Source: Candidatus Nitrotoga sp. M5 (GTDB lineage: Bacteria > Pseudomonadota > Gammaproteobacteria > Burkholderiales > Gallionellaceae). From it: 64,000 nt of DNA. The stretch covers positions 33,039-97,038 of the forward strand of contig NZ_CAKMNW010000022.1 in NCBI RefSeq assembly GCF_927904885.1, read 5' to 3'. The position numbers and the translations under genes were made by a program. The notes below the pieces were generated by a model. That model was not told where the DNA came from. It made no database searches and worked only from the letters and a program-made list of their open reading frames with translations. Below, one piece after another: positions 51,838 to 60,446 of this stretch; position 1 is the first letter of the stretch, and every line of letters begins with the position of its first letter.

Positions 51838-51977
51838 CAATCATCGCGCGGTTTCTGTAATTTTTGGCAATTCAAATACATACTTTATTTAAATTGATTA
51901 AAGCAATATTGAATAACCATATTTAACTTTCGAAACCACCTTTAATCTTGCTATAGCGCGATGCTATATAGACTTGA

Positions 51978-52158
51978 GGGTGCCTCTAAAAATTCAATTT
52001 TCTAAGTAAAACAAGGTACGATCAAAAAATTGAGCGCGGCATATTGTTCAGTAGGCAAGCGGTAATTTTATTCGAATAGCACCCTAATGTAACTAAATGG
52101 ATAAGCAGGCAAGCTGCAAAGCGGCTGCTCAAAAAAATTGAATTTTTAGAGGCGCCCT
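51978..52158 (-). mobile_element. Miniature inverted-repeat element, family 1, copy D
   Basis: The best-preserved full copy: ends GGGTGCCTCTAAAAATTCAA (51978) and TTGAATTTTTAGAGGCGCCC (52139-52158), flanked on both sides by TTGA (51974-51977, 52159-52162), a 4-bp target duplication. The interior lies in the opposite direction to copy C (ACAAGGTACGATCAAAAAAT, then GGCAAGCTGCAAAGCGGCTG). No coding frame. 181 bp. Confidence 0.85.
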
Positions 52159-52221
52159 TGATGTAACGATTAAGGTTTGGTTGTGATCTAGAAGCAAGCA
52201 CAATCTGACCGTTTGTTGGAC

Positions 52222-52248
52222 AAACTCGGTCTGGATGCGAGTTTTTTT
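52222..52248 (+). terminator. Terminator-like hairpin with no obvious upstream gene
   Basis: AAACTCG (52222-52228), loop of 9, CGAGTTT (52238-52244), then TTTT. It is 60 nt beyond element copy D and faces plus-strand transcription; the nearest upstream plus gene is the 104-residue protein, whose transcript it may end, or a small RNA. Confidence 0.5.
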
Positions 52249-52931
52249 ATATGGAATTGTCTTTTCGACCTACACGGTTTTCTTAGGGCAGATTTACTTC
52301 ATTCATTCCCCGCACCAACCTTCATAGTTTTCATCGTAGTAAAGTCCCCATTCAGAACAATATTTCCTCATTTTTTGCCGATTTCAGGCCAGTCACATCC
52401 CTCCGGTCATAAATACAGGCTGATTATTATCAGCGTTTGCAAATGCGATTACATGATCATTTCCCTTTCCGCTGCATCCTGCTCGAAATTTCTCGATGCC
52501 TGTAGCAGAGAATTACCGTTTTGGTGTGGGTGCGTACGATCTTCATTTCACCAACTCAATAGGGACAACACAGTGCGGTCGCTTGTTAAAAGCAGTCGCA
52601 ATGGGTTTGGTGTCCATTCCTACATCAACTGCACTAGCTTGGAAAGTCGTTTGCTATATTGAGTTTTCGTAATGCCGATGGCTGTGTTAACAATTAGTTG
52701 TTCAGGGCGCATCTAACAGGCTACAAAGTAACTATTAATCAGGATATTGGAAGTTTTAATTGATAAACGATAAACCATTCATTACCATATAAGTATTATT
52801 AATAACAAATAGATAGCTGCGGCATAGTCGAATTATAGGATACATTGATATATATTATGGATGCTCCAACTATATAACGCTTCAATAGAATTACGTTTTA
52901 ATTGAAAATTTATTATTAATAAGGAAATTGC

Positions 52932-53858
52932 GTGCATCCAGTTATATCAGTCGAAAATCTTACAAAGACCTACACCTCAAATTTCAGAGCGCTCGACAGT
53001 ATTAATTTGGAGATCCAGCGTGGAGAAATCTTTGCCCTGCTGGGCCCGAATGGGGCCGGCAAGACGACATTAATCAACGTCATTTGTGGCATTGTCAATC
53101 CGAGCCAGGGCAGGGTGCTAGCCGATGGTCATGACATAGTTTCTGATTATCGTGCGGCCAGATCAATAATCGGCCTGGTGCCGCAGGAACTTTCAACTGA
53201 TGCCTTCGAAAGCGTTATGGCCACGGTTAAATTCAGTCGAGGTTTATTTGGTAAACCGCCCAATCCGGGCTATCTTGAAAAAATCCTGCGCGATTTGTCC
53301 TTGTGGGAAAAAAAAGATGCAAATATCAGAACATTATCGGGCGGCATGAAGCGCCGGGTAATGATCGCCAAGGCACTATCTCATGAACCGCAGATTTTAT
53401 TTCTTGATGAGCCTTCAGCTGGCGTTGATGTTGAGCTGCGCCGTGACATGTGGGATATGGTCCGGGGTTTACGAAAAAGTGGCGTGACCATTATTCTGAC
53501 CACACATTATATTGAGGAAGCCGAAGAAATGGCTGACCGCATTGGAATAATTAGCAAAGGCAAAATTATCCTGGTGGAGGACAAAATTAAATTGATGGAT
53601 AAGCTGGGCAAAAAGCAGCTCAAGCTGTATCTGCAATCTCCGTTGGCAAACCTCCCTGAAGAATTCGCTGGCTATCCTCTTGAACTATCGGCCGACGGCA
53701 ACGAGCTGATCTACATCTTTGACGCCCAGAGTGAACAAACAGGAATCACAGATCTTCTGCGACAGCTTGCCAAGCACGGAATTGATTTTAAAGATCTTCA
53801 GTCCAGCCAAAGCTCACTGGAAGAAATTTTTGTTAATTTAGTAAGCGCACGACCATGA
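52932..53858 (+). CDS. ABC-2 type exporter ATP-binding protein
   Basis: 308 residues. Walker [11 protein letters not shown]-loop LVPQELS, signature [15 protein letters not shown], Walker [14 protein letters not shown]-loop [18 protein letters not shown]. The C-terminal extension (about 220-308) is the DUF4162-like regulatory part found in drug- and polysaccharide-export ATPases of the CcmA/DrrA type. Start is the GTG 52932 after AAGGAA. Overlaps the permease gene by ATGA. Confidence 0.92.
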   Translation: MHPVISVENLTKTYTSNFRALDSINLEIQRGEIFALLGPNGAGKTTLINVICGIVNPSQGRVLADGHDIVSDYRAARSIIGLVPQELSTDAFESVMATVKFSRGLFGKPPNPGYLEKILRDLSLWEKKDANIRTLSGGMKRRVMIAKALSHEPQILFLDEPSAGVDVELRRDMWDMVRGLRKSGVTIILTTHYIEEAEEMADRIGIISKGKIILVEDKIKLMDKLGKKQLKLYLQSPLANLPEEFAGYPLELSADGNELIYIFDAQSEQTGITDLLRQLAKHGIDFKDLQSSQSSLEEIFVNLVSARP

Positions 53859-54616
53859 ATCTTTATGCTATTCGTGCGATTTATTTGTTTGAGCTGGCGC
53901 GTACCTGGAGGACGTTGCTGCAAAGCATCGCATCTCCAGTCATTACGTCCTCGCTCTATTTCGTGGTGTTTGGCTCAGCTATCGGCTCGCGCATGACCGA
54001 GATCGACGGCATCAGCTACGGGGCCTTTATTGTCCCCGGTCTAATCATGCTAGCCTTGCTTACAGAAAGTATTTCCAACGCCTCTTTCGGTATTTACATG
54101 CCAAAATTCTCGGGTACCATCTACGAGATCCTCTCCGCCCCTATTTCTTATGGTGAGGTTATCATTGGCTACGTTGGGGCTGCAGCGACTAAGTCAATTA
54201 TCCTGGGCTTGCTCATTCTGGCCACGGCACGACTGTTCGTTTCATTCGAGATCTCGCATCCGCTGTGGATGCTTGTTTTCTTGGTGCTAACTGCAGTTAC
54301 CTTCAGCCTTTTCGGTTTTATAATCGGTACCTTGGCCGACGGATTCGATAAGTTACAAGTCGTACCCATGATGGTCGTCACGCCGCTGGCTTTCTTGGGT
54401 GGAAGTTTTTATTCGATCAGTATGCTGCCACCCTTGTGGCAAAAAATCGCACTGTTCAACCCGGTGGTTTACCTGATTAGTGGCTTCCGATGGAGTTTTT
54501 ATGGTGTTGCTGACGTCAACGTGGCCGTCAGCGTTGGAATGACGTTGGTCTTTCTTGTCCTGTGTCTTATAGTCATAAGATGGATTTTTAAAACGGGATA
54601 CCGGATCAAGAGCTGA
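53855..54616 (+). CDS. ABC-2 type exporter permease
   Basis: 253 residues with six membrane helices: [40 protein letters not shown], and the ABC-2 signature region [24 protein letters not shown]. Partner of the preceding ATPase (4-nt overlap); together they form a simple two-gene exporter. Substrate unknown. Followed 39 nt later by element copy E. Confidence 0.92.
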   Translation: MNLYAIRAIYLFELARTWRTLLQSIASPVITSSLYFVVFGSAIGSRMTEIDGISYGAFIVPGLIMLALLTESISNASFGIYMPKFSGTIYEILSAPISYGEVIIGYVGAAATKSIILGLLILATARLFVSFEISHPLWMLVFLVLTAVTFSLFGFIIGTLADGFDKLQVVPMMVVTPLAFLGGSFYSISMLPPLWQKIALFNPVVYLISGFRWSFYGVADVNVAVSVGMTLVFLVLCLIVIRWIFKTGYRIKS

Positions 54617-54655
54617 GAATATCAAGAGGGTGTAGTTGAAGCACTTAATAACTCA

Positions 54656-54690
54656 GGGCGCCTCTAAAAATTGAATTTTCAGGGGCGCCC
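54656..54690. mobile_element. Family 1 inverted-repeat element, copy E (both ends only)
   Basis: Only the two terminal repeats remain, joined head to head: GGGCGCCTCTAAAAATTG.. and ..AATTTTCAGGGGCGCCC, 35 bp, flanked by TCA on both sides. Folds into a strong hairpin with A/T tract and so may act as terminator between the converging ABC permease and queD genes. Confidence 0.7.
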
Positions 54691-54699
54691 TCATTAACG

Positions 54700-55149
54700 T
54701 CAGCTTGAGTTGCGCAGGCAGTCTGCCCAATTATTTGGTGTTTCATAAATGCGCACGCGCTCCAGCTGCAGGTTATTACCATAACTATGACGGTAGGCGC
54801 TATCGAGCAGTTTGAATGCGAGCATGGCGAGATTTTCTGCGGTGGGCGGTACTTCAAGAATTACAGTTTTGTGGTTAGGCAGTGAGTTCAAAAAATCCAA
54901 AACCGCTGTGTCACTGCGATATACCAGGAAGGCATGATCCCACTCATCCACGAGTTCTGCTTTAGCTATGCGTTTTACTTCAGAGTAATCCATTACCATG
55001 CCTTGTTCGGATAATCCATCGGTGGTGATGATCTCGCCGGACAGGGTAATCTCAATAGCGTAGCGGTGACCGTGCAAATGTCGGCACTGGCTGGTGTGAC
55101 TGGGAATGCGGTGACCTGCATCAAATTCTAGCCTTCGGGTAATTTGCAT
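54700..55149 (-). CDS. queD: 6-carboxy-5,6,7,8-tetrahydropterin synthase QueD
   Basis: Early enzyme of queuosine (7-deazaguanine) synthesis. 149 residues: FDAGHRIPSH with zinc His, CRHLHGHRYAIEI (two zinc His), catalytic Cys at the SQCRHLHGH stretch, and VPPTAENLAMLAF near the C-terminus. Converges on the ABC permease with copy E between. Start at ATG 55149 (MQITRRLEF). Confidence 0.94.
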   Translation of the reverse strand: MQITRRLEFDAGHRIPSHTSQCRHLHGHRYAIEITLSGEIITTDGLSEQGMVMDYSEVKRIAKAELVDEWDHAFLVYRSDTAVLDFLNSLPNHKTVILEVPPTAENLAMLAFKLLDSAYRHSYGNNLQLERVRIYETPNNWADCLRNSS

Positions 55150-55326
55150 GATAATTGCGTGTTGTGTAGGTGTTCGGATTATAACTTGAATGCAGTAATT
55201 GCATTCTGTAAGGCGCGCAATGCTAACTACTCTTCTCTGTTTTCGCTTGTATATGCAAGATGATCGTCAGCTTATCCATCTAACAAAAAAATTCCTCTAA
55301 AAATAAAGTTGCGTTTTATATTTTAT

Positions 55327-55346
55327 TGCGTATCATTCTCATTATT
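55327..55346. promoter_or_regulatory. Possible Fur box upstream of bfd-bfr
   Basis: TGCGTATCATTCTCATTATT resembles the Fur consensus GATAATGATAATCATTATC (best on the complementary strand, AATGAGAATGATACGCA). It lies 112 nt upstream of bfd, between the diverging queD and bfd genes, a sensible site for iron control. Confidence 0.5.
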
Positions 55347-55457
55347 GTTAGAGAGTCATCCGTAGGTAAGTTTGACCAGAACCCGTCGCTCAGCATCAAG
55401 TAGAATTTTATTGCGGGACAAAAACAAGCTGAGCTGCATAAGATAGAGGCCAGAACT

Positions 55458-55691
55458 ATGTATATTTGTATTTGCAAGGGAATAACTGATTCCGCCATCC
55501 GTGAAGCTGTGTGCCAAGGTTCTTGCCGTATGCGGGATTTGAGTGCATGTCTGGGTGTAGGTACGCAGTGCGGTAAATGTGCTTGCCATGCCAGGCAGGT
55601 TATGAACGAGGTTTTGGCAGACCTAAGACATGTGAAGCATGTTAAAATAGCCCCGCCTCAACCCAGCCATTCGGTTGGGGTCATAACCTAA
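55458..55691 (+). CDS. bfd: Bacterioferritin-associated ferredoxin Bfd
   Basis: Small [2Fe-2S] protein that reduces the core of bacterioferritin to release iron. 77 residues with the four ligands CIC (residues 4,6) and CGKCAC (38,41), typical BFD-like fold. The C-terminal 20 residues are variable. Ten nt upstream of bfr, so co-transcribed, probably under Fur. Confidence 0.93.
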   Translation: MYICICKGITDSAIREAVCQGSCRMRDLSACLGVGTQCGKCACHARQVMNEVLADLRHVKHVKIAPPQPSHSVGVIT

Positions 55692-55701
55692 GGAGATCAA
55701 C

Positions 55702-56166
55702 ATGAAAGGCAATACAGATATTATTCAGTTTTTGAATCGTCAACTGAAACACGAGTTGACTGCCATTAATCAATATTTTCTGCATGCTCGCATGTACAAG
55801 AACTGGGGTTTTGCCAGCCTGGGGAAGCATGAGTATGAAGAGTCCATTGAGGAAATGAAGCATGCTGATATGCTGATAGACCGCATTTTGTTCCTGGAAG
55901 GTCTACCTAATTTGCAGGAACTTGGGAAACTGATGATCGGCGAAAAAGTCGAGGAATGCGTAGCCTGCGATCTCAAGCTAGAGTCGGGCTCACGTGAAAC
56001 TCTTGTCGCTGCGGTAACCGCTTGTGAAAAGGCTAACGATTATGTTTCTCGCGAACTTTTTAATAAAATCCTGGAAGACACCGAAGAGCACATTGATTGG
56101 CTGGAAACTCAGTTGGAAGTGATGCAGAAAGTTGGCATTCAGAATTGGCTACAAAGCCAAATGTAA
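55702..56166 (+). CDS. bfr: Bacterioferritin
   Basis: 24-mer iron store with haem. 154 residues. Ferroxidase ligands Glu18 in [14 protein letters not shown], Glu51/His54 in [13 protein letters not shown], Glu94 region in DLKLESG, Glu127/His130 in [11 protein letters not shown]; haem ligand Met (MKHADMLID). Full length. Preceded by AAGGAG and ends in a strong terminator at 56247. Confidence 0.96.
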   Translation: MKGNTDIIQFLNRQLKHELTAINQYFLHARMYKNWGFASLGKHEYEESIEEMKHADMLIDRILFLEGLPNLQELGKLMIGEKVEECVACDLKLESGSRETLVAAVTACEKANDYVSRELFNKILEDTEEHIDWLETQLEVMQKVGIQNWLQSQM

Positions 56167-56246
56167 ATCGTTATTTCCGCCGCTGGCAATTTCGTCAGCA
56201 GCTTTTTAAATCAGCCTACTTGGTGAAGATTTAATGCAGTTAATTA

Positions 56247-56274
56247 AGCCCCCAGCAAAAGCTGGGGGCTTTTT
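56247..56274 (+). terminator. Rho-independent terminator after bfr
   Basis: Perfect 10-bp stem AGCCCCCAGC / GCTGGGGGCT with AAAA loop and T-run. Ends the bfd-bfr transcript. Confidence 0.9.
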
Positions 56275-56414
56275 AATTGAGCTTATCAAGCGGACGGAAA
56301 AGTAGTGAACCGTCTAAGGCGACGATACGCCCAGATTTATTTGGACATACCATACATCTTCTACTCCTTCATTTTCGGATATACGCCCTGACCATTGCTG
56401 CATTTAATCCTAAA

Positions 56415-56589
56415 GGGTGCTTCTAAAATTTAATTTTTCGATCAGCCGCTTCGCAGCTTGCATGCTAACCCGGTTACTAGGCAAGACAAGGCACGAGTAA
56501 AAAATTGAACGCAGGATATATTAATACGTTAATGATTATTTTTTCGATTAACGCGATATTTTGACGAAGATTGGTTTTTAGAGGTGACC
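56415..56589 (+). mobile_element. Miniature inverted-repeat element, family 1, copy F
   Basis: Left end GGGTGCTTCTAAAATTTAAT, right end diverged (GGTTTTTAGAGGTGACC), flanked by the 4-bp duplication TAAA (56411-56414, 56590-56593). Interior: AGCCGCTTCGCAGCTTGC, GACAAGGCACGAGTAAAAAA, then TTGAACGCAGGATATATTAA. It lies between bfr and the 3' end of the DUF4139 gene, 25 nt from the latter's stop. Confidence 0.8.
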
Positions 56590-56613
56590 TAAAGAATATT
56601 CTCTCCCACAGCA

Positions 56614-58056
56614 TTAATATTTAATTCGCACTTTGTAAGTCAATACGGTCTTACCATCCGCAGGCACCGTCACTTTCCATTCAGCCATGCCGGATGTCGC
56701 CTTAGTGTGAGGTTGAGATTCAGATATCATCGTCCAGTCACCCGGCATGGGTTCTTGAACTACCACTGTGACTGCCTCGTGCTTGGCATTCTTTAATGTG
56801 ATTTGGTAGGCGCTTTCGAAAATTTGACTGGAGCGTCCCATTCCGGCCAGTTTTTGAAAATCCGTTTGCTTTTTTTCGGCTGTTACATCAAATGCATCCC
56901 CTAATTTCAAGCGAATTGGCTCATTTTTAGGTGTGTGATTAATTTGATCTTCACCTACAAATTGGGCATTGCTCTGAGCATCTTTTTTGTAAACCCGGAT
57001 CACCCCCTTGGGCAGCGGAATTCCTAAGCCATCACCTTTGTTTTGGAATTCTACAAAAACGCCCACTTTGAGCTTTGGGTCGATATTTCCATACTGTCCA
57101 GAGTAATAGTAATTTTCGCCTGCCAACACATATTCTTTATTTATAGGTACGTTGGATGCAGACATTAATGCCACCTGCTTGGTTTGGTTCTCCATTAATG
57201 TCGTAGGGCGCTGCAGCGTATAGAGATGATATTCGAACAGTGATTCTTCTTTCATTTCCGCCGCGTCTGCCATTTTTGGCGCCATGGACATCATGTTGCG
57301 CGAAATAGAATGTCGTTGTCGTACTCGATTCAAATCACCGGCAACAAGTTGAAGCTTGGCATTTGGATATGCTGCCCCACTCTGATTGGTCAGCGTGGCC
57401 CAGCCATTGAGATCAAGACGATCATCGTGTTCATTTAATTCAGCTACATAATCGACACGCCATGATAGCCCGGCAGTCAAATAGGAAAGTTCAAGATTTT
57501 GTTCACCCGCAACAGGGTTGATAAGTGAGACAACCAGAGTAGGTTTGTCGCGTAAATTTTCCGGAACACCAGAGAACGCCAAGCGACCCGGAACGCCGGT
57601 CTCTATACGGTCGGCAAATTTGAGGATGGTACCCCCATTGGTTGCTAGCACTGTGGCTGTTTCTCTAAGTTCAGTGCCAGTGGCTGGGTTGGTCCGAATG
57701 ACTGTCACCTCTTTGTTGAGATACTTTTCCAGCAGTTTCTGCGGCGTCAATAGATCGAAATCGAAATTTTGCTCCTGCAAGTGGAATCCGTCAGGGTTAG
57801 TGATATTGCGCAATAGCGCCGTCTCAGGACGCATTTGAGCGGAGACTTCGCGCCAGGCCAGCTTATTAAAATCACGATCCAATTTAACCAAGCGAGCATC
57901 TTTAATTAAAGCCAGATTGTCGTTGTAAACTGTGACAGCTATTTCCTTTTGGTCGGACAACGTTGTTACTTTCTCATCCTGAGGAGCAGCAGCTCCATTT
58001 AGAGATACAAGTAGGGTGCTCGTAATTACTACGTTTGCAATTGATATCCTTGGCAT
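56614..58056 (-). CDS. DUF4139 domain-containing exported protein
   Basis: 480 residues with signal peptide. The DUF4139 beta-rich domain begins near 215: LSYLTAGLSWRVDYVAELNEHDDRLDLNGW; TNQSGAAYPNAKLQLVAGD; and the C-terminal GVIRVYKKDAQSNAQFVGED and MPGDWTMISESQPH. Family members are periplasmic proteins of unknown function, sometimes near autotransporter or adhesion genes. Monocistronic. Confidence 0.88.
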   Translation of the reverse strand: MPRISIANVVITSTLLVSLNGAAAPQDEKVTTLSDQKEIAVTVYNDNLALIKDARLVKLDRDFNKLAWREVSAQMRPETALLRNITNPDGFHLQEQNFDFDLLTPQKLLEKYLNKEVTVIRTNPATGTELRETATVLATNGGTILKFADRIETGVPGRLAFSGVPENLRDKPTLVVSLINPVAGEQNLELSYLTAGLSWRVDYVAELNEHDDRLDLNGWATLTNQSGAAYPNAKLQLVAGDLNRVRQRHSISRNMMSMAPKMADAAEMKEESLFEYHLYTLQRPTTLMENQTKQVALMSASNVPINKEYVLAGENYYYSGQYGNIDPKLKVGVFVEFQNKGDGLGIPLPKGVIRVYKKDAQSNAQFVGEDQINHTPKNEPIRLKLGDAFDVTAEKKQTDFQKLAGMGRSSQIFESAYQITLKNAKHEAVTVVVQEPMPGDWTMISESQPHTKATSGMAEWKVTVPADGKTVLTYKVRIKY

Positions 58057-58305
58057 TTGATTTCCCCTTGATAGTCCGCGAATCTAAATGTGAAATGTGG
58101 CATATTGTTGTGGCTTGTCACACAAGCGATGAACAAAGACGCAATGGGACCGTAAACGCATCCAAAAAGGGATTGCTGTTGCTCCATTCCTTGGTAGATA
58201 GCCACGTGCTGGCAGACATGTGAGCGCCAGTTTGACATGATTTTGCTTCAAGTGGGCTAGCTCGGTTTGATGAATGAAGTTGCGTAGTGAGCTAGCCATA
58301 ACAAG

Positions 58306-58674
58306 TTATAGCAGGATAGCGGCAAACACTTTGCGGTCTTCCGCCATAAGGATGTTGTAAGTGCGGCAGGCGGCGGGGGTATCCATACTTTCCACCCCGA
58401 TGCCGGCAGCAGTCAATTGCTGATATAGGCGTGGATGCGGAAATTGCTGCTGGGCGCCAGTTCCAAGCAGCACAATTTCGGGCTTCATGACTAAGAGATA
58501 AGTGAAGTGTGATTCGTTTAATGCGTCGAAACTTTGCGGCTGCCAATCGCTGAATACCTGTTCCGGCGTGACCACTATGGGATGCTCAAAGCGTTGGCCA
58601 CTGACCATGACATAGCCAGCACCGTGGGCAGTAAAAACATTTTGGTTTGTGCGGGTGTTGAGATGCAGTTTCAC
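58306..58674 (-). CDS. Mth938-like domain protein (DUF498)
   Basis: 122 residues of the small Mth938/NDUFAF3-like fold: GYVMVSGQRFEHPIVVTPEQV, ETVLLGTGAQQQFP-like LLGTGAQQQFPHPRLY, and DTPAACRTYNILMAEDRKVFAAIL. Human NDUFAF3 helps assemble respiratory complex I, but bacterial role is not established. Divergent from the aminotransferase gene. Confidence 0.88.
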   Translation of the reverse strand: MKLHLNTRTNQNVFTAHGAGYVMVSGQRFEHPIVVTPEQVFSDWQPQSFDALNESHFTYLLVMKPEIVLLGTGAQQQFPHPRLYQQLTAAGIGVESMDTPAACRTYNILMAEDRKVFAAILL

Positions 58675-58842
58675 GCAAGTTCTCCATTTGCTGACCTAGG
58701 CGTGCTCGGTTAGAATCACGCTCTTTGCCGTCAGTAATATCAAAGGGCAATAGGCATATTTATGACGTTTTTCGTTCGTGTCAAATTCTAACACCCAGCG
58801 GATTGATGTCACAGTTTTGAATCAACAGATTGAAAGGGCCAA

Positions 58843-60105
58843 TTGAAACATTTTGACAGCACAGATATGGAAATCGTGCCCCTTATATTGAAATCCACCA
58901 AGCTGGCCAGCGTCTGCTATGACATTCGCGGCCCCGTGATGGCGCGCGCCAAGCATATGGAAGAAGACGGCCATCGTATTATAAAACTGAATATTGGCAA
59001 TTTGTCGACATTTGGCTTCGAAGTGCCTGAAGAAATTCAGCAGGACGTAATACATAACCTGCCCAACTCTTCCGGCTATGCAGATTCAAAAGGGTTGTTT
59101 GCCGCACGCAAAGCTATCATGCATTACGCTCAGCAAAAGAATATCGCCGGGGTAGGACTAGAGGATATTTTTATTGGCAATGGCGCATCCGAATTGATAG
59201 TGATGTCCATGCAGGGACTACTAAATACTGGCGATGAAGTGTTGGTGCCAGCACCGGATTATCCGCTGTGGACGGCGGCGGTAACACTGGCGGGCGGCAC
59301 GCCGTGCCACTATTTATGTGATGAGCAGTCTGGCTGGTTGCCGGATATGGCTGACATCAGCAAAAAAATCACACCCAATACACGTGCCATCGTGCTGATC
59401 AACCCGAATAATCCCACTGGTGCCATATATCCAGATTCGTTGTTGCAAGAAATTATAGAAGTCGCGCGCAAAAACAGGCTCATTATTTTCGCAGACGAGA
59501 TTTATGACAAGGTGCTGTATGACGGCGCAAGCCATACCTCAATTGCTTCGCTGGCAGATGATGTACTGTTCGTCACTTTTAACGGTTTATCCAAAAATTA
59601 TCGTGCGTGCGGTTATCGTGCTGGCTGGATGATTGTGTCGGGCAAAAAGAAGCACGCGCAGGATTATATTGATGGCTTGGATATTCTTGCTTCGATGCGG
59701 CTATGTTCAAACGTGCCAGGGCAATTCGCTATCCAGACTGCACTGGGAGGGTATCAGAGCATCAATGATCTGGTTGCACCAGCCGGGCGGCTGTGTAAGC
59801 AACGGGATCTTGCATACCAATTGCTTACCGCTATTCCGGGTGTTACATGCGTCAAGCCGCAAGCCGCACTATATCTGTTTCCGCGTCTGGATTCCAAGAT
59901 GTATCCGATCAAGGATGATCAGAAATTTATCCTTGAATTACTGGAAACCGAGAAAGTGTTAGTGGTACAGGGGTCAGGCTTTAACTGGCCGGATGCCGAC
60001 CACTTCCGAGTCGTATTCCTGCCTAATACGGATGATTTAGTCGAAGCGATTGGCCGTATTGCGCGTTTTCTGGAATATTACCGCAAACGGTATGGGAAGA
60101 AGTAA
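58843..60105 (+). CDS. alaA: Pyridoxal-phosphate aminotransferase, AlaA-like
   Basis: Likely glutamate-pyruvate aminotransferase making alanine. 420 residues, fold-type I: SVCYDIRGPVMARAKHMEEDG, GNGASELIVMSMQGLL, DYPLWTAAVTLAGG, INPNNPTGAIYP, Asp/Tyr in FADEIYDKVLYDG, catalytic Lys in FNGLSKNYRACGYRAGW. Start is TTG 58843 with GAAAGGG upstream, or ATG 58867 (MEIVPLIL); family alignment cannot decide. The stop abuts the target duplication of element copy G (60106-60109). It precedes hom and thrC. Confidence 0.93.
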   Translation: MKHFDSTDMEIVPLILKSTKLASVCYDIRGPVMARAKHMEEDGHRIIKLNIGNLSTFGFEVPEEIQQDVIHNLPNSSGYADSKGLFAARKAIMHYAQQKNIAGVGLEDIFIGNGASELIVMSMQGLLNTGDEVLVPAPDYPLWTAAVTLAGGTPCHYLCDEQSGWLPDMADISKKITPNTRAIVLINPNNPTGAIYPDSLLQEIIEVARKNRLIIFADEIYDKVLYDGASHTSIASLADDVLFVTFNGLSKNYRACGYRAGWMIVSGKKKHAQDYIDGLDILASMRLCSNVPGQFAIQTALGGYQSINDLVAPAGRLCKQRDLAYQLLTAIPGVTCVKPQAALYLFPRLDSKMYPIKDDQKFILELLETEKVLVVQGSGFNWPDADHFRVVFLPNTDDLVEAIGRIARFLEYYRKRYGKK

Positions 60106-60109
60106 TGAA

Positions 60110-60248
60110 GGGCACCATTAAAAATCCAAGTTTTGCGCAACAAGGCATTGCTCGGAAAATTATCGCCGACATATAAACACTATGCCGCGTTTAAATTTTT
60201 TATTCGTGCCTTGCTTTCGCTAAGAAATTTGAATTTTTAGCGGCGCAC
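60110..60248 (+). mobile_element. Miniature inverted-repeat element, family 1, copy G
   Basis: Left end GGGCACCATTAAAAATCCAA, right end TTGAATTTTTAGCGGCGCAC (60229-60248), flanked by TGAA on both sides (60106-60109, 60249-60252), a 4-bp duplication that lies directly after the aminotransferase stop. Interior core in the copy C direction (ACTATGCCGCGTTTAAATTT, ATTCGTGCCTTGCT). 139 bp. Confidence 0.8.
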
Positions 60249-60381
60249 TGAAGAAAGTTCAAGCTTGCGCGTTTATATTTTTAAAGGTATGCATCTGATT
60301 TTAAATTAAATTTTATGATGGTCTTTCGGGTGATTTACAACCCCGGCTCGAGTACCCCGCTAATGCTTTCCAGCCTCTATT

Positions 60382-60410
60382 AAAGGGGGGGGAGAGAAGA
60401 GAAGAGGGGA
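60382..60410 (+). repeat. Homopurine tract upstream of hom
   Basis: 29 consecutive purines with a run of eight G (60385-60392), followed by GA-rich sequence, 36 nt before the hom start. Slippage-prone and in the promoter or leader. Confidence 0.7.
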
Positions 60411-60446
60411 TAAGTGTAACGAATTGAACTTTGGAGTTAAAAAATA

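Larger units (their letters stand above)
51838..52931. other. Gene-poor stretch with element copy D and a hairpin
   Basis: 1,094 nt. Apart from the element (51978-52158) and hairpin (52222), a plus-strand frame at 52213-52662 is composition-biased (rich in Ser, Phe, Cys) and unlike any protein I know. A minus-strand fragment reading GMDTKPIATAFNKRPH (around 52580) might be debris of a mobile gene. The last 200 nt are very AT-rich and precede the ABC exporter. Confidence 0.4.

Noticed and set aside
52213..52662. 149-codon plus-strand open frame
   Set aside because: Biased composition (Ser, Phe, Cys), starts inside the terminator-like hairpin, and no family similarity.
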